Part shown: positions 5,771 to 8,434 of the stretch, piece by piece
Layout of the letters: each line of letters starts with the position of its first letter
Position numbering within the stretch: the first letter of the stretch is position 1
Assembly: GCA_027486075.1 (NCBI GenBank)
Contig: JAIXPU010000062.1
Coordinates: forward strand, 1-8,434
Direction of reading: 5' to 3'
From: Streptomycetaceae bacterium
Lineage (GTDB): Bacteria > Actinomycetota > Actinomycetes > Nanopelagicales > Nanopelagicaceae
DNA length: 8,434 nt
Program-made: the position numbers and the translations under genes
Notes under the pieces: generated by a model
Seen by the model: only the letters and a program-made list of their open reading frames with translations
Told to the model about the DNA's origin: nothing
Databases searched by the model: none

Positions 5771-6541
5771 ATGCCTCATACTCCGAGCAGATGGCGCTCA
5801 GTCCGAGCGGCCGCCGTACTCGCACCTCTCGCATTTGTACTGAGTGGATGCTCATTCGATACAAAGAATATCTCCGGTATGGGATTTCCCAAGGATGCTT
5901 CAAGCGTCAATGACATCTCGATCTCACTCTGGCAAGGCGCTTGGATTGCCGGAGGAGTAGTTGGTGTTATCACTCTCGTTCTCCTTCTGTGGCCAGCTGT
6001 TTTCCACCGCGCATCAGCGAGCAAAGGTGAGTTTCCAAAGCAGACCCAGTACAACATCCCTGTTGAAATTCTCTACACAGTAATTCCATTCATTATCGTT
6101 TTTGTACTTTTCTATTTCACAGCAATCAAGCAGACTGAAATTGTTGATAAGACATCACCTGTCAAGCATGAGATCTCTGTCAATGGCTTCCAGTGGTCAT
6201 GGCAATTTGGTTATCCAGAGGCCGGAGCTAAGGCGATCGTTACTGGAACACCAGCGCAGCCACCAACCTTGTATCTTCCACAAGGCGAGAAAGTTCGCTT
6301 CACTTTAACTGCAACCGATGTAGTCCACGGATTCTGGATCCCGGCATTTATGATTCAGATGCAGAACCTGCCAGGTGAAACCAATAAGCTGCAATTCACT
6401 GCAAACAAGTTGGGTGAGTTCCCAGGCCGATGCAACATTCTCTGTGGACGAAACCACTCTCAGATGCTCTTTAAGGTCAAAGTTGTAACTCCAGAGCAGT
6501 ATCAGAGCTATCTTGAATCATTGAAGGCGAGCGCAGCATGA
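5771..6541 (+). CDS. ctaC: Cytochrome c oxidase subunit II (CuA subunit)
   Basis: Subunit II of the aa3 terminal oxidase accepts electrons through its CuA centre on the outer face of the membrane. The 256-residue precursor begins with a lipoprotein signal ending in VLSGC, so Cys27 is the likely lipidation site. Two membrane helices lie near 55-76 and 99-118. Before the cupredoxin domain comes the aromatic stretch NGFQWSWQFGY (138-148). CuA ligands seen are His186 (VVHGFWIP), Cys221, Cys225, His229 and Met232 in CNILCGRNHSQM. The usual Glu of the CAELC loop is Ile223, an unusual change (see findings). No extra cytochrome c domain is present, as expected where a bcc complex docks to the oxidase. 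It overlaps ctaD by 4 bases (ATGA), so translation is probably coupled. The start follows a -10-like TATCCT by 7 bases. Confidence 0.96.
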   Translation: MPHTPSRWRSVRAAAVLAPLAFVLSGCSFDTKNISGMGFPKDASSVNDISISLWQGAWIAGGVVGVITLVLLLWPAVFHRASASKGEFPKQTQYNIPVEILYTVIPFIIVFVLFYFTAIKQTEIVDKTSPVKHEISVNGFQWSWQFGYPEAGAKAIVTGTPAQPPTLYLPQGEKVRFTLTATDVVHGFWIPAFMIQMQNLPGETNKLQFTANKLGEFPGRCNILCGRNHSQMLFKVKVVTPEQYQSYLESLKASAA

Positions 6542-8196
6542 CAACATTTGCAGAACGTCCAACGATTGCCGCCCCCCGCCAAGGAGTTCAAAAAACTTCG
6601 CTGGGTAGCCAGTTTGTAAAGACCATCACCTCTACGGACCACAAGCGCATTGGGTATATGTACCTAGCAACCTCATTCGCATGGTTCCTTATCGGGGGCG
6701 TTCTCGCACTCTTCATCCGCGCCGAACTCACTCGCCCAGGTATGCAATTCATGAGCGTCGAGCAGTACAACCAAGTTTTCACAATGCACGGAACGATTAT
6801 GTTGTTGATGTTTGCCACGCCGCTCTTTGTTGGCTTTGCAAATGTCATCATGCCTCTGCAGATAGGAGCCGCAGATGTGGCCTTCCCTCGCCTTAATATG
6901 CTTTCGTACTGGCTCTACTTCTTTGGTTCAATCCAAGCAACGATCGGTTTCTTAACGCCAGGTGGAGCGGCTTCCTTCGGTTGGACTGCGTATGCGCCGC
7001 TTTCAAACTCAACTTACTCTCCTGGAATCGGTGGGGATTTGTGGATCATGGGTCTGGCGATTTCAGGGCTAGGAACAATTCTTGGTGGCGTTAACTTCAT
7101 TACGACAATCTTCACAATGCGTGCGCCCGGCATGACGATGTTCCGTATGTCGATCTTCTCTTGGAACGTATTGCTGACCTCGATCCTGGTATTGCTTGCC
7201 TTCCCACCGCTAGCTGCTGCTCTCCTTGGACTTGAATCTGATCGACTTTTCGGTACGCATATCTTCGATCCGGCCAACGGAGGTGCGATGCTCTGGCAGC
7301 ATCTCTTCTGGTTCTTTGGGCATCCCGAGGTGTATATCTTGGCGCTGCCGTTCTTTGGAATCGCAACTGAAATCTTGCCGGTCTTTAGCCGTAAACCTAT
7401 CTTTGGATACAAAGGTCTTATCGCTGCAACTATTGCAATTTCAGCGCTTTCGGTAGCAGTTTGGGCGCACCACATGTTCGCAAGCGGCAAGGTGCTTTTG
7501 CCTTTCTTCTCATTTATGACATTCCTTATCGGAGTTCCAACAGGTGTGAAATTCTTTAACTGGATCGGCACTATGTGGCGCGGCCACGTCACCTTTGAAA
7601 CTCCAATGCTTTGGGTGATGGGCTTCCTCGTCACATTCCTCTTCGGTGGAATCACTGGAATTATCTTGGCATCTCCACCACTTGATTTTGCAGTGTCAGC
7701 CTCTTACTTCGTTGTCGCTCACTTCCATTATGTTCTCTTCGGTACCGTGGTCTTTGCGATGTTTGCCGGCTTCTACTTCTGGTGGCCGAAGTTCACAGGA
7801 CGCATGCTCAATGAAACCCTTGGAAAGATCCACTTCTGGACTCTCTTCTTCGGCTTCCACATCACATTCCTTATCCAGCACTGGCTTGGCATCAAGGGTT
7901 TCCCACGTCGCTACGCGGATTACCTTTCTACCGATGGCTTTACTGAGATGAATATGATTTCTACGGTCGGATCATTCCTTCTTGCCCTTTCAATGATTCC
8001 ATTCTTCGTCAACGTCTGGATTACACGTAAATCACCAAAGGTCGAAGTTGATGACCCTTGGGGCTACGGTTCATCTCTCGAGTGGGCGACATCGTGCCCA
8101 CCACCACGCCATAACTTCTTATCAATGCCTCGCATTCGCTCTGAACGTCCAGCATTTGATCTCCACCACCCACACATCAAGACAGAAGGCCACTAA
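6538..8196 (+). CDS. ctaD: Cytochrome c oxidase subunit I
   Basis: Catalytic subunit of the proton-pumping aa3 oxidase, an integral membrane protein of 552 residues with about twelve hydrophobic segments. Heme a ligands are His84 (FTMHGTIM) and His397; the heme a3 ligand is His395 (VVAHFHYVL). CuB ligands are His262 (GHPEVY, with Tyr266 as the cross-linked tyrosine) and His311-His312 (AHHMF). D-channel residues Asp113 (IGAADVAFPRLN) and Glu264 and the K-channel Lys338 (PTGVKFFNW) are present, as is the heme-propionate arginine pair in GFPRRYADY. This is an A-type oxidase and should pump protons. The residue corresponding to the Mg/Mn-site Asp just before the heme histidines is Ala388 (AVSASYF), which is unusual. 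The gene is coupled to ctaC by an ATGA overlap and followed by ctaF after 2 bases. Confidence 0.98.
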   Translation: MTTFAERPTIAAPRQGVQKTSLGSQFVKTITSTDHKRIGYMYLATSFAWFLIGGVLALFIRAELTRPGMQFMSVEQYNQVFTMHGTIMLLMFATPLFVGFANVIMPLQIGAADVAFPRLNMLSYWLYFFGSIQATIGFLTPGGAASFGWTAYAPLSNSTYSPGIGGDLWIMGLAISGLGTILGGVNFITTIFTMRAPGMTMFRMSIFSWNVLLTSILVLLAFPPLAAALLGLESDRLFGTHIFDPANGGAMLWQHLFWFFGHPEVYILALPFFGIATEILPVFSRKPIFGYKGLIAATIAISALSVAVWAHHMFASGKVLLPFFSFMTFLIGVPTGVKFFNWIGTMWRGHVTFETPMLWVMGFLVTFLFGGITGIILASPPLDFAVSASYFVVAHFHYVLFGTVVFAMFAGFYFWWPKFTGRMLNETLGKIHFWTLFFGFHITFLIQHWLGIKGFPRRYADYLSTDGFTEMNMISTVGSFLLALSMIPFFVNVWITRKSPKVEVDDPWGYGSSLEWATSCPPPRHNFLSMPRIRSERPAFDLHHPHIKTEGH

Positions 8197-8198
8197 GC

Positions 8199-8434
8199 AT
8201 GAAAGCTAATTGGAAACTCTTCACCTTCCTTGCAATCTTTTATGTGGCTATGACTGTGGTTTATTGGGGTGTTGGCGGGGAACCTGTCGGTATCACCGGA
8301 ATGACTCTGGCTGCATGTCTTGCTGGAATGGTGGGCTTCTATCTCTGGTTTACACAAAAGAGAATTGGCGTTGCCATTCCTTCAGATAACGATGATGCCG
8401 AGATTGCAGATGATGCCGGCGAACTTGGCTTCTA
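8199..8434 (+). CDS. ctaF: Cytochrome c oxidase subunit IV, actinobacterial type (partial at right edge)
   Basis: An ATG at 8199, two bases after the ctaD stop and 9 bases after an AGAAGG ribosome site (8184-8189), opens a frame of 78 full codons that runs off the window. The product starts MKANWKLFTFLAIFYVAM and has two membrane helices, about residues 6-24 and 33-51 (the latter ending GFYLWF). A short acidic tail with DDAEIADDAGELGF follows. That tail and the two-helix layout are characteristic of actinobacterial CtaF, a small accessory subunit of the aa3 oxidase. The tail normally continues into a short aromatic end that lies outside the window. Position after ctaC-ctaD confirms the call. 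By actinobacterial convention ctaE and qcrCAB may lie further downstream, but that is not seen here. Confidence 0.93.
   Translation, partial: MKANWKLFTFLAIFYVAMTVVYWGVGGEPVGITGMTLAACLAGMVGFYLWFTQKRIGVAIPSDNDDAEIADDAGELGF

Noticed and set aside
7014..7655. Minus-strand open frame of 213 codons opposite ctaD
   Set aside because: It lies wholly antisense to a highly conserved membrane protein gene. Its Pro/Ile/Lys-rich translation is what the reverse of hydrophobic codons gives, and no promoter or known motif is seen.

Overview
The window looks like chromosomal DNA of a moderate-GC, compact actinobacterium. Three things point there: an actinobacterial aa3 cytochrome oxidase block (ctaC-ctaD-ctaF), an AdoK-type adenosine kinase close to the Mycobacterium tuberculosis enzyme, and a DUF3043 protein, a family I know from Actinobacteria. 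Short gaps, overlapping ends and apparently leaderless starts would suit a streamlined freshwater lineage such as Nanopelagicales (acI). That placement is inference from gene content and style, not a search result. I see no mobile element, CRISPR array, tRNA or rRNA.

Left part (1-1568). A secreted SCO2322-like protein runs off the left edge on the minus strand. The 318-base gap upstream of it holds a well-defined cobalamin riboswitch, also on the minus strand, followed by a hairpin that can pair with the riboswitch and a second hairpin that covers the Shine-Dalgarno of the SCO2322-like gene. Divergent from it on the plus strand is an aldo/keto reductase of the Kv-beta-like type.

Middle part (1575-5747). 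nadA (quinolinate synthase) and a DUF3043 membrane protein form a minus-strand pair that meets the reductase gene tail to tail. Divergent from nadA are erpA (A-type iron-sulfur carrier) and adoK (adenosine kinase) on the plus strand. adoK meets, stop codon on stop codon, a minus-strand gene for a cysteine-desulfurase-like protein. That protein keeps the sulfur-carrying cysteine but has lost the PLP-binding lysine and several other active-site residues.

Right part (5771-8434). ctaC, ctaD and ctaF encode subunits II, I and IV of the terminal oxidase. ctaC and ctaD overlap by 4 bases, ctaF follows after 2, and ctaF runs off the right edge. The redox-metal ligands and proton-channel residues are intact. 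However, the CuA-loop glutamate in subunit II and the aspartate next to the heme a3/heme a histidines in subunit I, which together form the non-redox Mg/Mn site in well-studied oxidases, are both replaced (Ile and Ala).

The shared theme of the middle and right parts is iron-sulfur and respiratory metabolism: NadA is a 4Fe-4S enzyme, ErpA delivers clusters, and the oxidase ends the respiratory chain. The two points most worth following up are the PLP-lysine-less desulfurase homologue and the paired loss of Mg-site residues in the oxidase. No wholly new multi-gene system is evident.
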